Shown here: one piece after another, positions 1 to 7,145 of the stretch
Position numbering within the stretch: position 1 is the stretch's first letter
Layout of the letters: each line of letters opens with the position of its first letter
NCBI RefSeq assembly: GCF_001984155.1
Contig: NZ_MTQO01000054.1
Span: forward strand, 1,054,001 to 1,118,000
Length of the DNA: 64,000 nt
Reading direction: 5' to 3'
DNA from: Actinosynnema sp. ALI-1.44
GTDB taxonomy: Bacteria > Actinomycetota > Actinomycetes > Mycobacteriales > Pseudonocardiaceae
The notes under the pieces: generated by a model
Told to the model about the DNA's origin: nothing
Database searches by the model: none
What the model saw: only the letters and a program-made list of their open reading frames with translations
Program-made: the position numbers and the translations under genes

Positions 1-627
1 CAACGGGCGCTGCACTCGGCGGTGACGACGTTCGTCGAAAGCGACGACTTCCGGTCCGGCTGGGTCTCGGCCAACCGGACCGTCCAGCCCGAAGTGGTCA
101 CCATGCTGCGGGGCGAGCAGAGCAGCCTGCGGATCGTCGACGACACCGTCGTGCTCGACCTCGGCGTGGTCTCCGACCGGGTCAAGGCGCGGCTGGTGGC
201 CGACGACGTGCCGTTCGCGCAGCGGCTGCCGCACGTCGACGCGTTCGTCCCGCTGTTCTCCCGGCCTGCGATCCGGCAGGCGATCCCGTCGTTCGGCCTG
301 CTGCAGGACCTGAGCGTGATCCTGCCGATCGTGGCCGCCGCGTTGATCGTCGCGGGTCTCGCCCTGTCGGCCAGGCGTCGCCGGACGCTCATCGTCACCG
401 GTGCCGGGCTCGCCGTCTCGGGGTTGCTCGTGCTCGTCTACCAGTGGATCAGCCGGAGCCAGCTCATCTCCCGCAGTCAGTCGCCCGAGCTGACGCGTGC
501 GTTCTACGAGGCGTTCACCGGCAACCTGTCGGTGCTGCTGTGGGTGCTTGTCGGCGTTGGTCTCGCCGCCGCACTCGGGGGCGCCGTCGTGCGTCCCCAA
601 TCAACCGCAACACATCGGCACGGCTGA
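1..627 (+). CDS. Partial membrane protein of unknown function (5' end outside window)
   Basis: The frame is open from the first base, so the start lies upstream; an internal GTG at 22 is a less likely start. The visible part has a polar segment, then a hydrophobic stretch (LSVILPIVAAALIVAG) at about 310-370, a second at about 385-450 and a third near the C-terminus (LSVLLWVLVGVGLAAALGG). This gives one extracytoplasmic domain and three membrane spans. I recognise no catalytic motif. It ends 56 bases before a sigma factor gene on the same strand, so co-transcription is possible but not shown. Confidence 0.7.
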   Translation, partial: QRALHSAVTTFVESDDFRSGWVSANRTVQPEVVTMLRGEQSSLRIVDDTVVLDLGVVSDRVKARLVADDVPFAQRLPHVDAFVPLFSRPAIRQAIPSFGLLQDLSVILPIVAAALIVAGLALSARRRRTLIVTGAGLAVSGLLVLVYQWISRSQLISRSQSPELTRAFYEAFTGNLSVLLWVLVGVGLAAALGGAVVRPQSTATHRHG

Positions 628-682
628 AACGTCCAAGGAGCGTGACACCAGAACAGACCAGCCGGCGGACTCCGAGGTGTGC

Positions 683-1207
683 ATGACGTTCGACGACTTC
701 GTGGCAGAACGGTTGGATCCGCTGCTGCGCTACGCCACGGTGCTCTGCTACGACCCCGACCTGGCCAAGGACATCGTCCAGGAGGTGTTGCTGCGGGCAC
801 AACAGCAGTGGCCGCGGATCTCGACCACAGTGGACTCACCTGCCGCGTACGTCAAGCGCATGGTCACCAACGAGTTCCTCTCCTTGCGCCGCCGGGCGTC
901 CACCCGTGAGGTGGGTACCTCCCTGCGCGTGCTCGACGAGCTGGGCGCACCGACCGCTGACGTGACCGGGCAGTACGACGAGCGCGAAGCCATGATGGCC
1001 AAGCTCGCCACCCTGCCGCGGCGTCAGCGCGCGGCGCTGGTGCTGCGTTACTACGAGGGCTACGACGACGCCGCGATCGCCGCGGAGCTCGACTGCCGCC
1101 CTGGCACAGTGCGCAGCCTCATCTCGCGGGGCCTGGCCACCCTGCGGATCAGGTCGCACAGCCCTGTCGACAGGCCGACGCTGACGATGGCGAAGGAGAT
1201 GGGCTGA
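683..1207 (+). CDS. SigE-family ECF-type RNA polymerase sigma factor
   Basis: A 174-residue sigma factor. Region 2 is at the N-terminus (MTFDDFVAERLDPLLRYA, then DPDLAKDIVQEVLLRAQQQW), followed by the SPAAYVKRMVTNEFLSLRRR segment typical of the actinobacterial SigE family. Region 4 follows with LPRRQRAALVLRYYEGYDDA and the recognition helix of CRPGTVRSLISRGL. ATG 683 is chosen because it opens directly on the conserved N-terminus; a GTG two codons upstream (677) is possible. The stop is followed after one base by the start of the next gene (TGACATG), so the two are coupled. That partner is a membrane protein and probably regulates it. Target promoters are unknown. Confidence 0.88.
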   Translation: MTFDDFVAERLDPLLRYATVLCYDPDLAKDIVQEVLLRAQQQWPRISTTVDSPAAYVKRMVTNEFLSLRRRASTREVGTSLRVLDELGAPTADVTGQYDEREAMMAKLATLPRRQRAALVLRYYEGYDDAAIAAELDCRPGTVRSLISRGLATLRIRSHSPVDRPTLTMAKEMG

Positions 1208-1208
1208 C

Positions 1209-1781
1209 ATGGCCGACGAGACCACTTTTCGAGACGCTCTGGCTCAGCACGCGGAGCGCAGGCAGGGAGAGCAGGACATCCTGATGGCACTGGAACAAGC
1301 GGAGAAGCCGGTACGCGGGCGAAGCCGGTACGTGTGGGTCGCGGCGGGCGCCGTCGCCCTCGCGGGCGCCGCCATCGTCGGCACCACGCTCCTCGGCAGC
1401 AGCCCCGCCGCCTACGCGGTGAACAAGAACGCCGACGGTACCGTGACGGTGTCCATCAAGGACATCCAGTCGATCGAACCGGCGAACGCGAAGCTGCGGG
1501 AGTTGGGCGTGCGCGCCAAGGCAGTCCCGACGACGTCGAGCTGCGCACCGCTCGACGAATCGACCATCTACCGCGGAGCCGAGTGGAACACGGCCTACAG
1601 CGACACGGACAGCTCGGTGACCTTCAGCGCGAAGATCCCGGAGGGCTACACCATGCTTCTCACCGTGTCGGACAAGCCGGACCGCGGCAGCGGCATCGGA
1701 TTCACCGCGCCGGTGAAGGATCCGGCGCCGTCGTGCCTGCTCGACCCGGCGGACGACCCGAGCATGCGTGCGGGCAACTGA
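1209..1781 (+). CDS. Single-pass membrane protein, probable partner of the upstream sigma factor
   Basis: 190 residues: a charged cytoplasmic N-terminus of about 40 residues, one membrane span (YVWVAAGAVALAGAAIVGTT) and an extracytoplasmic domain of about 120 residues with two cysteines (SSCAP and PSCLL) that could form a disulfide. It has no HxxxCxxC zinc-binding anti-sigma motif. The position immediately behind a SigE-family sigma gene and the topology are what a sensing anti-sigma partner would show, but that role is inferred from context only. Confidence 0.75.
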   Translation: MADETTFRDALAQHAERRQGEQDILMALEQAEKPVRGRSRYVWVAAGAVALAGAAIVGTTLLGSSPAAYAVNKNADGTVTVSIKDIQSIEPANAKLRELGVRAKAVPTTSSCAPLDESTIYRGAEWNTAYSDTDSSVTFSAKIPEGYTMLLTVSDKPDRGSGIGFTAPVKDPAPSCLLDPADDPSMRAGN

Positions 1782-1800
1782 GAAGGCGTTGTGCGTCCGA

Positions 1801-1926
1801 GTGGTCGCCATTGTCGGCGGCACACTCGCCGCGCTTCCGATGATCACGTTCATTACGGTGGGGGTCGTCGGGGACCATCCACGACCACCACGGCCGCCGA
1901 CGTCCACGACCAGGTGCGCGCCGTGA
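1801..1926 (+). CDS. Possible small membrane protein (41 codons)
   Basis: A GTG-started ORF 19 bases after the preceding gene. It encodes one hydrophobic span (VAIVGGTLAALPMITFITVG) followed by a proline- and arginine-rich tail, and ends just before the hairpin at 1927. A GAGAAGG sequence lies upstream but is rather far from the GTG. No family is recognised. It may be a real small membrane protein of the sigma operon or chance. Confidence 0.3.
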   Translation: MVAIVGGTLAALPMITFITVGVVGDHPRPPRPPTSTTRCAP

Positions 1927-1954
1927 GAAGGGTGCCTTGCCCAAGGCACCCTTC
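1927..1954. terminator. Bidirectional hairpin terminator
   Basis: Perfect 13-bp inverted repeat GAAGGGTGCCTTG / CAAGGCACCCTTC with a two-base spacer. It sits between the plus-strand sigma operon and the minus-strand methyltransferase that ends at 1960, so it can serve both. Confidence 0.8.
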
Positions 1955-1959
1955 GCCCG

Positions 1960-2721
1960 TTACGGCTTCTGCGCGACAACCAGGACGGCGCCGAATTCCG
2001 CGATGTCAGCCATGGCCGAGTGACCGAACTCGCCCTGTTCCGAGAACTGGCTGAAGGTCTGCCGCATCGTGTGCTCACTGATGTCGAGGATCTCCACCAG
2101 CCGGAGTCCGGCAAGGCGAAGCATCGGCGGATAGTCGTCGACCCGGACAAGAGTCATCATGAACTCGCGCAGGTAGCGATCGACAACAGGCTGCTTGTCG
2201 ACGGGAATCGGCGCCCGTTCGACGAAATCCGTGAGCACGAGACGGCCGCCGGGCCGCAACGCCTGGCAGATCTGATCGAGTACGACGGCACGGTCGGGCA
2301 TGTGGAAGATCGACTCCATGGCGACGGCCGCGTCGAAAGAACGCGGCGGGAACGGCATCCGCGTGGCGTCCGCGTGCCTGAACTCGACTCCGTCGACGGA
2401 CGCGGCGAAGGCGTTCGCGCGACTGATCTGCTCCTGGCTGTTGGAGATCCCCGTGACCCGAGCACCGGTACGCCCGGCGATCCGCACCGCGGGACCACCG
2501 ACACCGCACCCGACATCGAGGACATGACTGCCCTGTGCGACACGCAGCCGATCGGTGACGAGATCGGTGAGCCGATCCGCGGCGTCGCTGAGCGGCACGT
2601 CGCTGTCCGGCGTGTCCCAATACCCGAAGTGCATGTTCACACCGGAAGTCGCGTCACGCGACGCGGTGAACCGGTCGTAGAGCCGACCGACGTCTTCGGG
2701 TACGGGCAAGGCTTGCGACAT
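1960..2721 (-). CDS. SAM-dependent class I methyltransferase
   Basis: A 253-residue enzyme of the UbiE/Erg6/gcMT-like type. Motif I is VLDVGCGVGGPAVRIA, followed by a post-I GITGI-like segment (TGARVTGISNSQEQI), FRHADATRMPFP and FDAAVAMESIFHMPDR, then LRPGGRLVLTDF. The N-terminus (YDRFTASRDATSGVNMHFGYWD) matches small-molecule C/O-methyltransferases. ATG 2721 is chosen over longer frames because AGAAGGG lies just upstream and homology begins there. The substrate is not readable from sequence. It has no biosynthetic neighbours and is followed by the terminator at 1927-1954. Confidence 0.85.
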   Translation of the reverse strand: MSQALPVPEDVGRLYDRFTASRDATSGVNMHFGYWDTPDSDVPLSDAADRLTDLVTDRLRVAQGSHVLDVGCGVGGPAVRIAGRTGARVTGISNSQEQISRANAFAASVDGVEFRHADATRMPFPPRSFDAAVAMESIFHMPDRAVVLDQICQALRPGGRLVLTDFVERAPIPVDKQPVVDRYLREFMMTLVRVDDYPPMLRLAGLRLVEILDISEHTMRQTFSQFSEQGEFGHSAMADIAEFGAVLVVAQKP

Positions 2722-2828
2722 CGTTGACCCTTCTGTGCCGAGTCGGACTGAGCGCCGCTGATCACGGTAGATCAAGAAAGAGTGGTGAGCGGCGACCTGG
2801 CAATCCCCTGACGAAGAATTGGAAGACG

Positions 2829-3380
2829 TCAGGCCACGGCCTTCCGCCGAGCGAGAGCAACGAACGCGCACAGAAAGAGCACCGCGGAAACCAGGACAAG
2901 CTCGGTGACCGGTGGCAAGGACACGGCGCCGACAAGCAGGAGAACAGCCGCGGCCCCGGCAACCAGCAGACTCCGTTCCCACCAAGCCAGAACCAGAAGC
3001 CCACCGAGGACAACCAGTTCATCGCCCCGGTAGTTCGCCCACGCGGCAAGAAGACCGAGCACACCAACAGTCAGCGTCGTCACACTGATCGCGGTCAGCA
3101 CAGACTTGCCGCGCCCCAACTGGAAGTAGACCCACACCGCGGCACAGACCCCGATCGCGAGCAGCGACCCGGCAACAGTCGGCGCAAGCTCGGGCATCTC
3201 CTTGGCAGTCCACATCATCCACGAGAAAGCGGCGATGGCGACGACACCGCACACCGCGCCGAACAGGAACACCCGGGTCCGCCCGGATCCACGGCCATAA
3301 CGTTGGCGGTGTTGATCTGCAAAGCACCTGAGCGGCACCGGGCCGTCGTCGAGCACTGCCTCGACCCGATGGCGGAACAA
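2829..3380 (-). CDS. Small multi-pass membrane protein of unknown function
   Basis: About 183 residues with an amphipathic N-terminus and five hydrophobic segments (VFLFGAVCGVVAIAAFSWMM, LAPTVAGSLLAIGVCAAVWV, VLTAISVTTLTVGVLGLLAA, LVVLGGLLVLAWW, VLVSAVLFLCAFVALA). The start is uncertain: the first 35 residues are not membrane-like and an internal start near 3280 is possible. It lies 107 bases upstream of the methyltransferase on the same strand. No family assigned. Confidence 0.55.
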   Translation of the reverse strand: MFRHRVEAVLDDGPVPLRCFADQHRQRYGRGSGRTRVFLFGAVCGVVAIAAFSWMMWTAKEMPELAPTVAGSLLAIGVCAAVWVYFQLGRGKSVLTAISVTTLTVGVLGLLAAWANYRGDELVVLGGLLVLAWWERSLLVAGAAAVLLLVGAVSLPPVTELVLVSAVLFLCAFVALARRKAVA

Positions 3381-3476
3381 CTGGCGTCGGAAACCAAGGA
3401 AAGGCTCTTGAAAGTCCTGGGTGAGTGGCTTCCCCGGATGGGAATGGACGTGAATCAGGCGGAGCGGTCGGCTTGA
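3312..3476 (+). pseudogene. Possible 3' remnant of a plus-strand gene
   Basis: A plus-strand frame whose last 50 codons read like a genuine helical protein C-terminus (RAVVEHCLDPMAEQLASETK, then ERLLKVLGEWLPRMGMDV). It stops one base before the MocR stop codon on the other strand. Upstream the frame runs antisense to the membrane protein gene and loses coding character. It resembles the dimerisation helix of a small transcription factor, but no family can be named. It could be chance. Confidence 0.25.
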
Positions 3477-3477
3477 G

Positions 3478-4818
3478 TCAACGGTAAGCGTCGCGTTCGA
3501 CCTCGTGCCGGACGTCCTCGAGCGCGGTGCGCAGATCGGCGAGAGCGACCGAGCCGAGCGCCAGCCGGAGGGCGTGCGGCACGGTCGGCGTCGTCGCGAA
3601 CGGTTCGGCAGTGGAGACCGCGATGCCCTTTCGTGCCAGGGATGCTGCGATCCGGTCCGGCCGGGCGTCCGGCGTCAACGGCAGCCACAGGAAGTAGGAC
3701 GACGGGTGCCCGACGTACGGCAACCCGGCCAACGCCTTCCGAGCGATGGACTGCCGTCGGCGGGCATCTTCTCGCTTCTGTGTCTCGAGTCGGTCGACGG
3801 TGCCGTCATCGAGCCACCGACAGGCAATGGCGGCCGTCAGGGCAGGCGTGTTGTACGTCGTAGCTCGGATCGCACGCTCGAGCGCTGGCACAACCGAAAC
3901 CGGGGCGGCGACGTAGCCGATCCGCAGCCCAGTCGCGACGCTCTTCGACAAACCCGATATGTACACGGTGATCTCGGGCGCGAGCGTCGCCAATGGCGGT
4001 GGCGCCTCCTCGACCAGGTATGCGTACGAGCCGTCCTCGATGATCGACAGCCCGTGCTGCCGGGCGATGGAGACCAGTTGTGTGCGTTGGGTTTCGTCGA
4101 GTACCCAGCCCATCGGGTTGTGCAGGGTCGGCATCGCGTACACCGCGCGGACCGCGCGTTGGCGGCACAACCGCTCCAGGGCAGCGAGGTCCGGTCCGGC
4201 CTCGGTCACAGGCAACGGCGCCAGCTCCAGCCCGAGTGTGCGTGCGAGCACCGAGAACCCGGGATAGGTCACGGCGTCCACCGCGATGACGTCACCCGCC
4301 TGGAACAGGGCCATCGCTGTCACCGCAAGGCCTTGCTGGGAACCGTTGACGATCAGGACACGCTCACGACCAACATCGAGCCCACCTCGTCGCAGGTGAC
4401 GAGCGACGGCGGCCCGGTCATGGGTACGCCCGCGTTGAGGCTGATAGCGCAACAGCGCGTCGATGTCCCCGGTCGTCGCGAGGTCACGCAATGCCTGGCG
4501 CAGCAGGTCAGCCTGGCCGGGGACGGCGGGGTAGTTGAAGCTCAGGTCGATGGCGTCGACGGCCACCGACTGCTGATCGACGCCTTCCCCTGGGGCGGCG
4601 GCGAGGTCACGGACGAACGTGCCCCGGCCCTGCTCGCAGCTGACCAGTCCCATCGCTTCCAGTTCGGCGTACACCCGTGACGCGGTGACCACGGCGATGC
4701 CCTCGTCAGCAGCCAACCGCCGATGTGTGGGCAGCCGTGTGCCCGCAGGCCACCGCCCGCCCCGGATCTGCGCGGCGAACGCGTCGACAACGCCCTTGTA
4801 CTTCGGTACCCGCACCAC
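3478..4818 (-). CDS. MocR-type transcriptional regulator (GntR wHTH fused to aminotransferase-like domain)
   Basis: 446 residues. A GntR winged helix (about 8-75: GTRLPTHRRLAADEGIAVVT, ASRVYAELEAMGLV) is fused to a fold-type I PLP domain. The PLP lysine is in ISGLSKSVATGLRIGYVAAP (about residue 289), and YLVEEAP, NPMGWVL and DAVTYPGF segments fit aminotransferase class I/II. This is the MocR/PdxR architecture, in which PLP or an amino-acid-PLP adduct alters DNA binding. It is divergent from the DJ-1/PfpI gene at 4898, with a perfect 7-bp inverted repeat in the 79-bp gap. A TACAAT -10 lies only 3 bases from the GTG start, so the mRNA may be leaderless. Confidence 0.9.
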   Translation of the reverse strand: MVRVPKYKGVVDAFAAQIRGGRWPAGTRLPTHRRLAADEGIAVVTASRVYAELEAMGLVSCEQGRGTFVRDLAAAPGEGVDQQSVAVDAIDLSFNYPAVPGQADLLRQALRDLATTGDIDALLRYQPQRGRTHDRAAVARHLRRGGLDVGRERVLIVNGSQQGLAVTAMALFQAGDVIAVDAVTYPGFSVLARTLGLELAPLPVTEAGPDLAALERLCRQRAVRAVYAMPTLHNPMGWVLDETQRTQLVSIARQHGLSIIEDGSYAYLVEEAPPPLATLAPEITVYISGLSKSVATGLRIGYVAAPVSVVPALERAIRATTYNTPALTAAIACRWLDDGTVDRLETQKREDARRRQSIARKALAGLPYVGHPSSYFLWLPLTPDARPDRIAASLARKGIAVSTAEPFATTPTVPHALRLALGSVALADLRTALEDVRHEVERDAYR

Positions 4819-4821
4819 CGG

Positions 4822-4853
4822 ATTGTAGGCATGACAATTCTTCGACTGTCATG
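4822..4853 (-). promoter_or_regulatory. Probable MocR promoter and operator
   Basis: CATGACA (4830-4836) and TGTCATG (4847-4853) form a perfect inverted repeat with a 10-base spacer. On the minus strand the outer arm supplies an ATGACA -35-like hexamer, with TACAAT at 4827-4822 as -10 (19-base spacing). The repeat would therefore overlap the regulator's own promoter and also precede the plus-strand DJ-1/PfpI gene, as expected for an autoregulated divergent pair. Confidence 0.5.
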
Positions 4854-4897
4854 GGTCGACGGTCGTAGCCTCCCCGTGGACACGAGAGGAGCCCGCC

Positions 4898-5515
4898 ATG
4901 CACACCGCGATCCTGACCTTCGAGGGCTACAACGAACTCGACTCGCTCATCGCCCTCGGCATCCTCAACCGGGTCAAAGAGCCCGGCTGGCAGGTGTCGA
5001 TCGCCGGCCCGGCCCCACGGGTGCGTTCGATGAACGGCGTCACCATCGACGCCACGATCGACCTCGTCGAAGCCTGCGCGGCGGACGCCGTGATCGTCGG
5101 CAGCGGCTCGATGACCCGCGAAGTCGTCGAAAACCCGAGCATCATGAACGCCCTACGCCGGCTCGACCCCGCCAGGCAACTGTTGGCCGGACAGTGCTCC
5201 GGCGCGCTTGTCCTCGCCAAACTCGGACTGCTGACCGACGTGCCCGCCTGCACCGACCTCACCACCAAGCCGTGGGTCGTCGCCGCCGGAGTCGAGGTGC
5301 TCAACCAGCCCTTCTTCGCCTGCGGCAACCTCGCGACCGCAGGCGGTTGCCTGGCGTCCACCTACCTCGCCACGTGGGTCATCGCCCGGCTCCACGGCCT
5401 CGACGGTGCGAAGGAAGCCATGCACTACGTCGCCCCTGTCGGGGAGAAGGAGGAGTACGTCGAACGCGCCTTGCGCAACGTGATGCCCTACCTGGAACCA
5501 GCCTTGACCTCTTGA
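4898..5515 (+). CDS. DJ-1/PfpI family protein
   Basis: 205 residues, the usual size of the family. The nucleophile-elbow motif AGQCSGALVLAKLGLL places the conserved cysteine at residue 100, and ADAVIVGSG precedes it as in other family members. GAGAGGAG precedes the ATG at a good distance. Members include chaperone/deglycase-like, isonitrile hydratase and AraC-associated proteins; the sequence does not say which. Divergence from a MocR regulator suggests that regulator controls it. Confidence 0.85.
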   Translation: MHTAILTFEGYNELDSLIALGILNRVKEPGWQVSIAGPAPRVRSMNGVTIDATIDLVEACAADAVIVGSGSMTREVVENPSIMNALRRLDPARQLLAGQCSGALVLAKLGLLTDVPACTDLTTKPWVVAAGVEVLNQPFFACGNLATAGGCLASTYLATWVIARLHGLDGAKEAMHYVAPVGEKEEYVERALRNVMPYLEPALTS

Positions 5516-5785
5516 GTGCCGGTTCGCGCGGCAAGGGTGCCGATGTGCCTGCCGATCGCGATAGACGGCGAGCGTCTACGCGAGAGCGACGCTGACCTCC
5601 GTGTCGGGGTTCGCCACAAGGTGAGCCAACTCGGCGGCGTTGCCGCGACTCCGAGCGGAACAGACGATCATCACACCCGCGGGTCCGACACGCCGGGACG
5701 CCTTACGATCTGCGCGAACCGCGTAACACGATCACTATGTCATGCGGAACACAGACGCCTGACGCACCGAAAGCCCGCATCGACA

Positions 5786-7033
5786 GTGATCACGCTCCTC
5801 GCCGCGGCGGTGGCCGCCCTCGCCCGATCCTTGACGGCTGTCCGCCTGCTGCGCTGGAACCTCGGCGCACCGGCGATCATGGTGCTCGCGGGCATCCTCG
5901 TCGGCCTGGCCGTCGAGGACTCGGTGGCCGCGGCGCTGAACACGACAGTGGCCCAGCACGTCGCGGAGATCATCCTGGCGTTCCTGCTGTTCGTCGACGC
6001 CACGGAGGTCCGCGGCGGCCGGCTGTGGGGCAACTCGCCAGGCCTGGTCACCAGGGTCCTGCTGCTCGCGATGCCGGTGAGCGTGCTCGCCGCGATGGGA
6101 CTGGGAGCGCTGCTGTTCCCCGACCTGCCCTGGCCGATCCTGCTGATCGTCGCGTGTGTGGTCGTACCGATCGACTTCGCGCCCAGTGAACAGGTAGTGC
6201 GCGATCGGCGGCTGCCCCCGCGGGTGCGCAGCGTGCTCAACGTCGAAGGCGGCTACAACGACGGCATCATCTCGCCTGTCTTCGTGTTCGCCCTGCTGAT
6301 CGCCACTGAAGGCTCCACCACCACGCCGATGGACGCCCTGACCATGGCGGTGTCCCAGGCGGCGAAGGCGCTCGGTGCGGGGATCGTGATTGGCGGGGTG
6401 GTCGCGTGGCTGATGTACCGCTGTGACCGCAACGGGTGGATGACGGCGCAGTCACGCCGGATCGCGGTCCTGCTCACGCCGCTTGTCGCGTACTGCGCGG
6501 CCGTGGGGATCGAGGGCAACGGCTTCGTCACGGCCTTCGTGTGCGGGATCGCCTTCCGGTACCTGCACCGCCTGCTCATCGCCCGCAGCCTGCACCGCGC
6601 GCCCACGACCCAGCGCCCGCACGCGCCGACCGCGCTCACCCAGGACTTCGGGCTTCTGGAAGACGTCACCGCCCTGATGACCATGACCATGTGGTTCGTC
6701 GTCGGCTTGGCGACCGTGGTGATGGTCATCCTCGGGGTGAGCTGGCAGGCCGTCGTGTTCTGTGCCGCCGCGCTCACGATCATCCGGATAGTCCCGGTTC
6801 TCGCGGTGCTGTTCGGCACCTCGTTGCCACGGCGGGACCGGATGCTGTTGGCGTTGCTCGGGCCGCGTGGAACCACCTCGATCGTCTTCGGTCTGATCGC
6901 CTACAACGGCCTGCCCGAAGGCGCCGACGCCGACACTGTCCTCTTGGCCACCGTCTTGTGTGTACTGGGCAGCGTCGTCCTGCACGGCGGCGGTTCGAAC
7001 ATCGCCATCAGCCGTCTGACCCAGGCGAAATAA
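5786..7033 (+). CDS. Monovalent cation:proton antiporter (CPA1/NhaP-like)
   Basis: About 415 residues and 11-12 hydrophobic segments. Family signatures include FLLFVDATEVRGGRLWGN, VPIDFAPSEQVVRDRRLPPR, RSVLNVEGGYNDGIISPVFV (the E-GxNDG element of NhaP-type exchangers) and LALLGPRGTTSIVFGLIAYN (the GPRG element). The likely function is Na+ or K+/H+ exchange in the plasma membrane. GTG 5786 is chosen because the first membrane helix begins there; the open frame extends back to about 5516 but that part is not protein-like. The Shine-Dalgarno sequence is weak, so the start is uncertain. Confidence 0.82.
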   Translation: MITLLAAAVAALARSLTAVRLLRWNLGAPAIMVLAGILVGLAVEDSVAAALNTTVAQHVAEIILAFLLFVDATEVRGGRLWGNSPGLVTRVLLLAMPVSVLAAMGLGALLFPDLPWPILLIVACVVVPIDFAPSEQVVRDRRLPPRVRSVLNVEGGYNDGIISPVFVFALLIATEGSTTTPMDALTMAVSQAAKALGAGIVIGGVVAWLMYRCDRNGWMTAQSRRIAVLLTPLVAYCAAVGIEGNGFVTAFVCGIAFRYLHRLLIARSLHRAPTTQRPHAPTALTQDFGLLEDVTALMTMTMWFVVGLATVVMVILGVSWQAVVFCAAALTIIRIVPVLAVLFGTSLPRRDRMLLALLGPRGTTSIVFGLIAYNGLPEGADADTVLLATVLCVLGSVVLHGGGSNIAISRLTQAK

Positions 7034-7145
7034 CCTCCAGGATCGTACGTCGGTCCACCCGAACGGGTGAAAGTCTGTTCGGTCCCCCGCGAATGCCGGA
7101 ACCATGGCGTCTCTGGTTGAGTGAAGTGACCTCGGGGGAGGGTTG

